Made by a program: the position numbers and the translations under genes. A stretch of 64,000 nucleotides of DNA, taken from assembly GCA_003993805.1 (NCBI GenBank), contig RSEF01000013.1, positions 19,829,715 through 19,893,714 of the forward strand, read 5' to 3'. The stretch is from Himantopus leucocephalus. Taxonomy: Eukaryota > Chordata > Aves > Charadriiformes > Recurvirostridae. The stretch's first letter is position 1; every line of letters starts with the position of its first letter. The notes beneath the pieces were generated by a model, which was not told where the DNA came from, ran no database searches, and worked only from the letters and a program-made list of their open reading frames with translations. Below are positions 26,736 to 36,690 of this stretch, in pieces.

Positions 26736-27707
26736 ATCGTCGGCTTTTATATTGCAGCAGAACCCGGAGACTGCAATCAAGATCAGAGCCTCGCTGTACC
26801 AGGCAATTTAGGAACTCCTGGTTGGAAAAAGCCCCTGTCCCTGCCCCAGCGACCCGCAGCCTGTGTGCCCCCGGCAGGCAGAGGGTGGGCTGGAGCCGCT
26901 TTCAGCTTCAAGGGAAAAGGTTGTCCAGAGCCTTCTCACCTGGTGGCGTTCTCAGGAGATGCGCAGCACGGCACAGCATCCTTCCCCGGCCACACGGCAC
27001 CGGAGAGGGGGAAGACTCAGCCCCTCGGGGAGCGCAGAGTGTAACAAGCTGCCTTGCAGGCACAGGGCTTTCCGGGCCCCCGGGACCCCCCGAGTGCGCC
27101 CAGCACCGCTGGGTCCCCCGGCCGGACCCTCCCGAGGTGCCTCACGAGGCAGCCGCGTGCTCAGGCAGCAGCCTCTGAGTTTCAGTCCCGCCCGTTGGTT
27201 TGACAGTACAACTAAAGCAGATTGGTCCTTAAAGTCTAGGAAAAATTGAAGAAGTACTCACAACCCAGATGGGATCGGAGATGAGCACCGACTGGCAGGC
27301 ACAAAACCAGCCGGACAGCTTCATTTCCACCACTTGCCCACTGCAACGTATTTCATAACTCTGTTTCCTTTCCACCCAGATGGAAATACAACAGCAGTGT
27401 TAATCACAGAGCACAAATAGGGAAGAATATGTAAAAAAGAAAAACAACCTTCAAAACCTTTGTTTTCAATATAGTTTATGTCACGCATTGCATTTGAAAA
27501 GGCCAGGAGATGAGATGATGCTCTTTGCAACATCATTCATTAAAAAGTGTGCACTCAGTCAGCCAAACACAAATCAACATATGACAGACTACAAAGAAAT
27601 ACCAAAGGAAAAGGAAACTTCAGATGAAACAGAGTGAGGTCATTGGTTTCTTGCATTATCCTGAAGATGTTTGTCAACATTGTCATTTAGCCAAATGGCC
27701 ACCATTT

Positions 27708-27761
27708 AAAAAAAAAAAAAAAAAAAAAAANAATCGGGGGGGTGGGGGTGGGGCGGAGGGG
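27708..27761. repeat. Poly-A run, N, then G-rich tract
   Basis: Twenty-three A residues, a single N at 27731, then four G-runs of four or more between 27736 and 27761. The pattern could form a G-quadruplex. Homopolymers like these stall sequencing, which likely explains the N. Confidence 0.85.
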
Positions 27762-28519
27762 TCAACTTCTGGAAAAAAAACCGACATTAACCATTTCCCC
27801 TCTGTACTTCTGAATGAGTCCTCCTGAGAAAAGGGAAGGGACGTACGTGCAGTCGGGTGGCATTATCTGTGAGAGGATCAAGGAGAAACCATTCCTTCAG
27901 CTTTGCAGATTTCTCCTCTGGTATTCGTAGTGCTTGTAGGCTGCAAACACACGACTGAGATATGGCAGGGGTTGTAAGGAAAACTGTCTCGGATCTTCGC
28001 TACATCCACTGCTCTCTCCTTAGGCAATCCATCGGTATGTGGGAGCAAGGCAGACCTGGAGATAGGAGCTCAGCTGATAAAGTGAATGCAAATGACAGGT
28101 ACTACGAAATGCCACCTGGCCTCCCCCTGCCAGGGCCGGTGCCTCACTGCGGTGAGACGGTGCCCGCGTCAACCCCCCCCGCTGTTTTGGGGCTTGGGTC
28201 TCACTCAGCACATGGCCACGCTTCCTGCAGCAACTGGTGCCGGGAGCTGGACACGCTCGGCTCCCAGTTGTGGCCGTCTCACCCATCGCCCCACCACCAG
28301 CGCGGGAGCAGGAGCAGCCGGGAGCTGCTGGAGCCCCTGGAGACGGCGCTGCAGGGCGCACGGGGAGTCAGCCCTGGCCCCGCTGACAAACGCACGCTTT
28401 TTGGTTTTCCCCTCTCGTTGCGCAGAGCGGTTGCTGTTGAGGCGTGCATCCGCAGGAATGAGCGGCTGGAGCAGTCGCTCCCCGTTTCGAGCACTGGGCA
28501 GAGAAAGCAGAGGACGGGT

Positions 28520-28720
28520 CGGGTCCAGCACACGCTGCCCGTCCCAGCAGCCGCCGCGGCAGCTCCCCGCGCGAAGGCTGCCGTCAGCCCCCGGCACGCG
28601 GCGGGCGCAGGGCCTCCCGTCTGCACTGCGGGGCCGCGCACCCGCCGCAAGTCCAGACTTGAATCCCAAGGTGGTGTGCGCTTCAGTCCCAGCCAGCGCG
28701 CAGCGCCGGGGGAGCTGAAC
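28520..28720. promoter_or_regulatory. CpG-rich stretch 0.8-1 kb upstream of the SH3RF2 start
   Basis: Dense CpG (gccgccgcgg, cccgcgcgaag, gggccgcgcacccgccgc). It may belong to the SH3RF2 promoter region or an upstream non-coding exon. No TATA box or start site could be fixed. Confidence 0.3.
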
Positions 28721-29249
28721 AGGTTGAGTGACTTCAGGCTGTGGGAGGAATAATCGTCTTGGGTTGCTTCAGAGAGCTGAGGCAGCCAAACCGGGCGAGG
28801 ATGGCACTGCGGAGCGCCTCGCGTCTCTGCCAGGTACCTCCGGAGAGTGTTTGTGTTTGGAGGACTTTTTATAGAACTGCTGTCAAAACGGGTAGAGAGC
28901 GAGCTTAATTGGGACCGATCTGAAAAACGAGGAGGCGCGTAGGTGTGCGAGGGATGCGTGCAGCGAGCGGCTGCTTTCAGCCGGCGCCGAGCGTAAACAG
29001 GTCCAGTCTGATGTTTATCGGGGACTCTCATCTCCTGAGCTGGTAAATTTTTTACTGTCGTGTCAGTTATGATCCGCAGACCGGGGAGCATTAAAGACAA
29101 CTCTGCGTAGCGTGTGAGTAAGGCTGAGCACGCCTGTCCTGCTGCAGCCAGCGCTGCCCCGGCCGAGCTGCGGCATCTGTCTGCCCGGCCAGCGGGACCT
29201 GGGGCTCCTGCCTCTGGCGTCAGCCGGAACGCCGTCCCCTCGCGCGTAC

Positions 29250-29267
29250 TGAGTCACAAGTGACTCA
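29250..29267. promoter_or_regulatory. Perfect inverted pair of AP-1 motifs upstream of SH3RF2
   Basis: The sequence TGAGTCAC-AA-GTGACTCA is a perfect inverted repeat with a 2-bp spacer. Each arm holds a consensus AP-1/TRE heptamer (TGAGTCA or TGACTCA). It lies about 270 bp before the SH3RF2 start codon and about 140 bp before the putative acceptor of the coding exon. AP-1 is the output of the JNK pathway that POSH-family proteins act on, so a feedback input is plausible. Binding and promoter activity are inference only. Confidence 0.45.
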
Positions 29268-29407
29268 CTTCAAACTTGGATGTGAGCGCAAAGTATACAT
29301 TTGCAAATTGGCTGGTGAGGCACTGCTTTGCAATGTAGGTGGGATGTATTACATACTCCAGCAGTCAAGTTCTGCTCTTTTTCCCTCCTCCCTCTCGCTC
29401 CGTGCAG

Positions 29408-29533
29408 GATAGCTGTCTGAGCCCAGGATTTTGGTGCGGTTCTCGCAGGCGCAGGAAGGCGGCTCAGCCCGCTCGGGTGGATGTGGTGTGTGGATGGCTC
29501 CGGCTCCGCTCGTGACGGAGCTCTCCACTGAAG
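29408..29533 (+). promoter_or_regulatory. SH3RF2: SH3RF2 5' leader with two short upstream reading frames
   Basis: A strong acceptor-like site (pyrimidine tract then gtgcag, ending 29407) suggests that the leader part of the first coding exon starts at 29408. It contains two upstream ATGs. The one at 29481 opens a 16-codon frame that stops at 29529-29531, two bases before the SH3RF2 start. The one at 29494 opens a 15-codon frame whose stop (29539-29541) overlaps the SH3RF2 start region. Both have weak contexts (T at -3). If the mature mRNA contains this leader, they could lower translation of the main frame. The leader boundary is inferred; a promoter inside this stretch is the alternative. 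Confidence 0.5.
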
Positions 29534-29905
29534 ATGGATGATTTAGCTCTCCTTGACCTGTTGGAGTGTCCTGTGTGCTTTGAGAAGCTCGATGCCACAG
29601 CGAAGGTGCTGCCTTGCCAGCACACTTTCTGCAAGCCCTGTCTGCAGAGGATCCTGAAATCCCAGAAGGAGCTCAGGTGCCCCGAGTGCAGGACCCTCGT
29701 CCTCTGCAGCATCGAGCAGCTGCCCTCCAACCTGCTCCTCATTCGCCTCCTGGATGGAGTCAGGTGTGGACAAAACGTTACCAGGTTTGGCTCGATCCAG
29801 AGGTCGGGGGTCCTGTCCTCCCCTGCCTCCATCAGGAGAGTCCCCAGGGGGTTGCAACTTCATCAGCACCGGCTGGCGACAAATCCCAGGATCCACATGG
29901 AAGGG
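29534..29905 (+). CDS. SH3RF2: SH3RF2 first coding exon: RING finger
   Basis: Encodes residues 1-124. A C3HC4 RING finger fills residues 12-52: the zinc ligands C12, C15, C28, H30, C33, C36, C49 and C52 are all present, so the domain that recruits the E2 enzyme looks intact. It is followed by the conserved [15 protein letters not shown] helix and a less conserved basic stretch ending in RIHMEG. The start codon has a strong context (A at -3, G at +4) and gives the family-typical MDDL N-terminus. The exon ends in phase 0 at a consensus donor (gtaagg, from 29906). The next exon begins VPRAKA, which continues the family sequence without loss. Confidence 0.95.
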
Positions 29906-30289
29906 GTAAGGAGCGTCCACGTCCTTTACTCTGTCTGTGAGCATAGAAAGCTTTCTTCTTGTGTGCCAAGAGCTATGAAACTTTCCTGTTAGCAGTATTG
30001 CAGAAATGTTTGAAGGAAGAGAGATCATTTTGTTTGCAAATCTGGCTGCTGTTTCCTTGTGATATTTGACTATTTTGAGTTCATCACAACAGTGACTGCA
30101 TTGACTCTCAGGCTGAGACAAAACCAGCTTACCCTTCTCTTTAGAAACACTCCACAGCAGCTGTTTTCCTCAGGGCTTTTCAGGTGCTTCCTGATTTTTG
30201 GGGCACATTTCAGGCACTTTGACTTTCAGGCAATATACTGATTTTTGACTGGTAGCAATTAAATCAGTAATTGCAAAGCTGTAACTGTT

Positions 30290-30420
30290 AGAGGTGGAGA
30301 AAGGTATTTCCCGTCGCTGCACCTCAGTTTCCCCAGCCCTTGGAAAGGAAGGAGAGCGCCTAATGATGCTTATGTCCCTGGCAAAATACTTTGAGGTTCA
30401 CTGATGAAAAATATTGAACT
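30290..30420 (+). mobile_element. MIR-like SINE remnant
   Basis: Contains gctgcacctcagtttcccca and the later caaaatactttgaggttcac, gatgaaaaatatt block, matching the core and 3' end of MIR-type SINEs. The middle is disrupted. Confidence 0.55.
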
Positions 30421-33400
30421 GGACTTACTGGCTTTATCTGGGGATGATTTACTAGGCTCATTTTAAAATTCTAAGTTGTTTCTGTCATTTTCTTTAACAG
30501 TACAAAAGCTTTTCTTAAATAATGGGGACACGATATTAGACCTGTTAAAGGAGCTTGGCTCAGATTGAATAGATTGAATTTGGGGTAGAGACTGACTTGT
30601 GGCTTCACCCTTCCTGCATTCTATTCCTGGATTTCCCTTTCTCCCACCTGAACTATTCTCCTGTACAATGTCTCTACAAACCTCTTCATAATATCCAAAA
30701 GCCTGGTTCGAATGGCTACTAAATCTCAGAGCGTTTTCCAGAATGCAGAGCTATAGACGTGCAGGCGGACACAGGACAGGTTTTCTCTCCTGCGTGCTGG
30801 AGGTGCCTTCGTGCGGGTATTGCTGTGGAGCCGCAGGGGACCCCTGTGTCCTCTGGTGTGTGTATCCCGGGAATCTCTGTGGCCCCACAAAGTCATCTTG
30901 GATGGATCACACATCAAAACCAGCCATCTCTCAGGTTTCCCCGCTGCAAAGTGCGGCAGGGTGGCCCTGAGACATACGAACCGGGTCCCTCTCCCGGGAG
31001 CCCAGCCTGGCCTGCAGCTTGTCAGGCAGCCCGGCGTGCCTGCCCCTGCGCGGCGGCAGTGCCTGGGCCCGGCGGGCAGTGGAAGGGGCCATCCACCCCT
31101 CCTGCATGCACAGAACGCACAAAGAAATTATGCTTTCGCTTAGATGAAACGTAGCTCAGTCCCCAACGGCGCTGAGCAGCGCTGGGGGAGCAGCGCCGGG
31201 TGGGCGACACCGTGGTCTCCCGACCGCGGCACCTCTTGGGTGAGCGGGGGCCGGGTGGGACAGCAGAGCGGGGCGAGGGCGAGCGCGGTCCTCGGGCCCC
31301 TCCGCGGCGACCCGTGGGGCTCGGCAGCCTCCGCCGCGGTGGCCCTGCTGCGTCAGCGAGGCTGGCAGCTCCCACGAGCAGCAGAGCCACGGTTCCCTCG
31401 CTGGGAACCAGCTCTCCAGGGGGGCTGCGGGGGGTCCTGGTGCCGTTCGTGCGAGGTGTGAACCATCAGCGAGAGAAAGTTTTCAGCCACTGCCATTACA
31501 GGCAGAAATTCAGCTGAAAATGAGAAGGTTTGTAGTTCCTCCAACTGGGCTCCCCCAGCCCAGATAAAAAAGCACAAATGCGCTCGTCTGTTTTTCTTCT
31601 CTCTTGCCCGTTTCACATTTCTTTTACACTTTCTCAGCACAGGTAGGAACTTGTTGCTGATATCATATAATGGCAACATCCATCAGTCTGCAGCTCCCAA
31701 AAGCGTTTTAAGACCAAACTGTTGGGAACTGGCAGAAGCAGTGAGCGAGAGGGCTGCGGCTGCGGAGCGGCTCCCTGCAGCGCTGGGACAGCCCTCTGAC
31801 TTCCTATGCCTCTTGACGAAGGGATATAAAAACACGTTGTGCTGAAATGCTCTTAGACTTAATTAGTTAATTAATTATAAAACACTTCGGAATCCTCGGC
31901 TGCAAGGTGAAGAATGCAACGAATTAGTCACGTTTTGGTTTTGGTGGTTTTAAATGCATGCGGACGGGACCGGTCGTTACTTAGGTGCTGCAGTGGGGTG
32001 GTGACGCCTGCGGACCCTGCCCCAAACGCGCTTCACCCGGCAGCAGCGGGGACTCACCGCAGCGCCCGCGGTGCACAGACAGGGCGGTGATGAGGGGGAC
32101 TGGTCGTCTCCCTACACCGTGGAGCGCTGAGTGTCAGGGGAGTCATCTGAAGTAACCCGCGTGAGCAGAGGCCTCCAGACGATTTGAACCGCAGCGCAGA
32201 TGCTTTTTGTCGAGACTGACAGTGGCAACAGCGATCGTGCGGTCCTGCTCCACCACAGTTAATCCCACCACAGTTGGGTTCCTGGGCACTCTTAAATGCA
32301 GTATTCATTTGCAGCTGCAGTGGGAGGTCGTGTGCTCTCCAAAGAAAGACTGCCCCAATCTGCATAGTCTGCTAATTACCGCTAATACCATACACCGCTT
32401 CGTGCTACAAAGCAAATAAAGTTAATGTGCACCATGCTGCACTGCAGCCAGAAATGCCATCAAAAGCGGGATACAGGACGTGTTTTGTGTTTACCACAGA
32501 AGCCGTTCTATAAATAAACCTCCTTTACTCCATGGAGCTGAGAAAATCACAAGTTTGATCAAAGTTTCTCTTCTCAGCAGAGATGTTTCCTTGCCAGCTT
32601 TTTCTCTTCGTCCTCATGAGCATCCATGAAGACAAACAAAATAAATCCCCTCGTCACCAAGCAAGCCGAGATCTCCTGTCATTCGGAGGGGGAAGTGCGA
32701 GCAGGCCCCAGCAGAGCTGCTGAATTAGCAGTAACACAATGCTCAGTTTTCAGCCAGGAATTTCACAGAGCCAGTCCTCAAAAAACAGGGAATATTCTGG
32801 GTACAGCCCATCCCGAACTATTTTGTATTTGCTAGCACGGAAATCATTTTTGAATCCACGTGCTAACACGGGGTGGGCCCAGTCTGGGTTTGTGCGTATC
32901 TGTACCAGGCTGTGCCTCTGCAGGGACCGGTGCCGCACAGAGGCCACGGGCACTGCCCGGTGCCTGCTCCCGGGACGTCTGGCCGGGCTTTAAGATCTTT
33001 AACATCTATGCAGAGAGGACAAGTCTTTGGATTTTCAGGCTCTCCGCATAATACGCTGTCTGGAATTCAAGAATAAAAGGATTTGCTAGGAGGTGAATGC
33101 GTAAATAATCCACGCTGAAGCCTTTGAACTCTTAGGAACCGCCCCTGGCATGTGCCAGATGTGGTTACGTCTTGTGCTGAAGCATCCTTCTTATCTGGCT
33201 TCAGCCCCAACGTACGCTAAACACGGCTTTGCCGCTGGTGAGAGAACAGAAAGACCGTGTGTGCTGAGGTATACACAAAGCTCCCGTACTTCTCTGATGA
33301 GTAGTAGACCTAAACTGTACCCTACACACAGCAAAAATCCATCCAGGCCACTAAACAGCTACTTGGATGATGAACTTTGTCATGCAACAAATACAGGGCA

Positions 33401-35324
33401 GTGAGCCAGAGGAGAAAAATTCCGAGTATGACAGCTTGCCTTTGGAAAACACAGACCACACAAATTTAACTGTGACTTTGGCTATTTTCTCTTTGCATGA
33501 AGTGAGTGCTGTAACACCCCCCTCCAGCATTTCATGGGAGATAGACAGATAACACCTCTATTGGGATAAAAATACACTGCACTCCAACGTCGCCACCTTC
33601 ACACGGACGTCTATATATAGTGCCTGTGTCTTGGTATTTTCTTCTCCTCCAGAAACATCTCCAACTCCTTTCTGAATTTGACAGACAGGACCTGGATTGC
33701 TGGATCTTTTTGAAACCTCATTCGAAGCAACCTTCATGTTTGCACCCAGCAGAGGCAGACATGTTTCCTGACCCACTCACTGTGCAAACCACCCTCCCCA
33801 CCCCCCCAAAAAAACCCCAACGGTTCCTGTGCCATCACAGTAATGACCTCATAACGCATGTCATGCCACCTTGGGCTGCACAGGCGCTGCAAACCCCGGG
33901 ACTCTGGCACACTGGCTCTGCCATAGGAGGCGGCACCGGCTCCTCGTCCCCCGGAGAGGGGAGGACCCTCTGCCCCCACCGCTGCTGTGCGTGCCACTGC
34001 TTGTGCCACGGGGTCCCTCAGCTGGCAATGGAGCCACTTTGTTTGGCTAATAATTCTGTGTGGCCTCGTGACCTCCTGGGGGAAAGGGCTTGCCCCAGTT
34101 GCCTCCACAGCCGCATCCCATCAGGGTTTGTCTCATTCTAAAAAATGCTGAGTGTGACCCAAGGAACTGGTTCCGCAGAGCTGGCTCGCACCTTGCGCAG
34201 CATACCATCGTATGCCTTTTTTCTCCTTTGCATGTAGTTTTAGCACCTTTATCTACTGCAAAGAGAGAGTGAAGTCACCTCGCTGTAGATTGCCTGACAA
34301 TAGACAGCCCAAAAGCGGTGTGCGCAACAGGAGCAGATTCAAGAGCACAGAAGGAGGAAGCTTTGCAGTAGCTGCACCATGAGGGAGTGTCGGTGTTACA
34401 CACAGCAGGAGACTGAGCCATTCCTTTCTTCCTTTTGTTGAGGGGCATAAGACAGAACCACATCCTCGGGGTCAGGGGATGAGGGTTATGTCAGGTTCCC
34501 TATGAACAGCTTAAAAAGAAAACACCGTTTTGATGGGATGGAGGATGAAACACCCAGTTGCACTGTAAATGGGAGGTGGCACTCAAGCCAGGACAGGATG
34601 GTGTGACGGGCGGCTTTGCAGAGGGCTGGGGTGGGTGTGTGACCGTCCTACAACTGTTCAAGTCCGTTTCAGTTACTGGCAAACTCCCCTCTACGCTTTT
34701 GGTGGGTGAGCAAGGCTCCTCGCTAGGGCAAACGGCAGTGGGCATGGCAATTCCCAGCGATACCGCGGGACGTGGAAAGCCAAAGGACCTCCACAGCCAA
34801 CGCCAGGAGCCAGTTTCCCTGGTTTTACAAAATAAGGTACCAAGCTGCAAACACATAAAAGTGTTTTAATTTGTTACCAAGGCAATGAGTCAGGCTCAGA
34901 TGGCAAGTCAGGAATAGAACAGCAGGGTTTCTCAGCGTGCGTGTTCACCTGCTCAGTATCGTGGTCAGCGAGGAGGCTGAAAGTCTGAGAGCCCTCTTTT
35001 GCAGAGTTTCCCCGCCGGTGGCTGGCCACCATCCCCGGGTCCACAAAGTTGGGCATTGGCCTGAGTTTGTAATTTTCCCCTCCGGAGGGGAGGGAGAGGA
35101 GGAGGAGGCATGTTCACGTGCAGTTCTGCCGGTGCGCCAGGGCTGGAGCTAAAAAACTTGCCGAGAGAGGCGAGGCTGGGTCTTGGCAGGGAGAAGACCC
35201 ATTCACTGCTGCCGTCTAAACCTTGTCGTGCTGTCCTTTACTCCGCCTCTGCCCTTCTCACAAGGAAACCCGTGGTGCTTGCTCTTAAATGCTGGACTTT
35301 GCTCTGCTGTTATTAATTTTCAGA

Positions 35325-35390
35325 CATCCAAACTCCATTTAGCATCAGGACTCCACTGTGCAAGGCACTGTGTGAACGAATAGAGAACCA
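35325..35390. repeat. Possible old amniote repeat fragment
   Basis: The segment ccactgtgcaaggcactgtg followed by gaacgaatagagaacc resembles an old repeat common in turtle and bird genomes. Short and diverged. Confidence 0.3.
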
Positions 35391-36019
35391 TGACCTTTTT
35401 CTTTAAGGAAAAACTTCTTCTTATGAGTTTGTAAGCAGATATTTGAGTTTACCTTGATGTAGGGTAAACTAATCTATTTCGTTTTGATGCCAGGGTAGGG
35501 GACGCAATTTAGGAGGCAGTTTTTAAGAGACAAACGCGTGTCCTTTGGCAATCCCTCCCCTTTAAAAGGGTTTTCTTTGGGCCCTGAACAACTGATTTCT
35601 CACTGGCTTTGCAGGGAGGAAAGAGCAAGCCTCGCCTGTTGGGAAACCGCGTCGGCCTGCGTCTTGTGTAACCGGGCTGCAGTCGGTCGCTCTGCCCTGG
35701 GAAAGGGAAATACAGAAAGGGGAGAGCGGCTCCTTTCGCCAGCCCCAAGGCAAGATGAGGACGCCCAAGGCCGGGCGGACAGTCACCTCCTCGGTCTTGG
35801 CCAACGGCTGAGGCACAGCGCAGCTGGTGGCCATCACGTCATGCCAGTCATTAATTTACCATCAAAATGGCTGCAAAGCGGCAGTGGCAGGCTAATGGAG
35901 AGAGGTACCATCACTAATTAAGCACTTCCCTGAAATAATGTGAAAATTAATCCCGGGTTGTCAGGCAGTGGGAAGGCGCAGGGCCCTGGCAGCTTTGAAC
36001 GGTGTCGGGGACGCAGCAC

Positions 36020-36690
36020 AGACACCCGCCTTCTGCAGGCCTGCTGCCCGCGGGGGTGGCCGGCGCCATCCCTCGTCCCCTCACAGCCGCCGGCGCCATC
36101 CCTCGTCCCCTCACAGCCGCCAGCGCCATCCCGGCTTGCGGAGCGGCCGGTGCCCCGTGCCCAGGGCTGGGTGAGGGCGGCGTGGGCGCTGCTCCCCTTG
36201 CCGGCGCAGGGGGAGGGCTGGGGAGCCGCAGGAGCGGGGCGCGGGACGCAGGTTTCCTCCCTGCCCGGTAAACAGCCACTTCTGAGAACAGCGGTGCTGA
36301 GGCAGAGCATCATGACCGGGCACGCCAAGGGCTGACACAGTTTGTTTTCTGTGCGGCTTAAAGCCATGACACACAACTTAACCACTGCCCGAGATTGCTG
36401 ACTGCAGCAGAGACAAAAACATCTGATAGCAGCAACCACGAGTGGAAGAGGCGTGAAAGGGTTTCGTGCAGACGCTGCAGCTCGAGCGCGCTGGTCCCCA
36501 GCGTCGCCCCGCCGTGCCCTGCGCCAACCGCTGCCAGCCCCGCTCCTCGCGCAGAGCCGCCTGTCAGGCCCGGCCCGGCTCTGCCTGCGCCGTGCCACCC
36601 TGCCGGCACCCAGGAGCGGCCGCGGCGAGGCAAAGCCAGGCTCAGGCCCGGCTCCTGCCTTGCATGCGCCCGGGCACTCCTCCTGCCCGC
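36020..36690. promoter_or_regulatory. SH3RF2: CpG-rich island inside the first large intron
   Basis: The longest CpG-dense stretch in the intron, with many gccggc, cgcggg and gcggccgc-like words. Open frames on both strands here are compositional. It may be an internal promoter or simply GC-rich avian intron sequence. Confidence 0.3.
36061..36132. repeat. 30-bp minisatellite, 2.4 copies
   Basis: The 30-bp unit at 36061-36090 is repeated exactly at 36091-36120, and a partial third copy follows with one change. It lies in the CpG-rich island. Confidence 0.95.

Larger units (their letters stand above)
21048..29249. other. Region upstream of SH3RF2, GC-rich in parts, no gene recognised
   Basis: CpG-rich stretches lie near 22.97-23.13, 24.19-24.31, 24.54-24.72 and 28.5-28.72 kb. 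Two MIR-like SINEs (25375-25545, 26540-26735), a GAG/GAC tract (23457-23510) and a poly-A/G-rich stretch with an N (27708-27761) are present. Single N at 21283. A non-coding first exon of SH3RF2 may lie in its right part, but I cannot fix it. Confidence 0.55.

Noticed and set aside
27962..29100. Overlapping frames of 263 and 273 codons on opposite strands
   Set aside because: Both lie in CpG-rich DNA just upstream of SH3RF2. Translations are Ala/Arg/Pro-rich and unlike any family I know.
1..29400. GRXCR2, expected next to SH3RF2 from mammalian gene order
   Set aside because: No minus-strand sequence matching its Cys-rich C-terminal end was found. It may lie left of the window.
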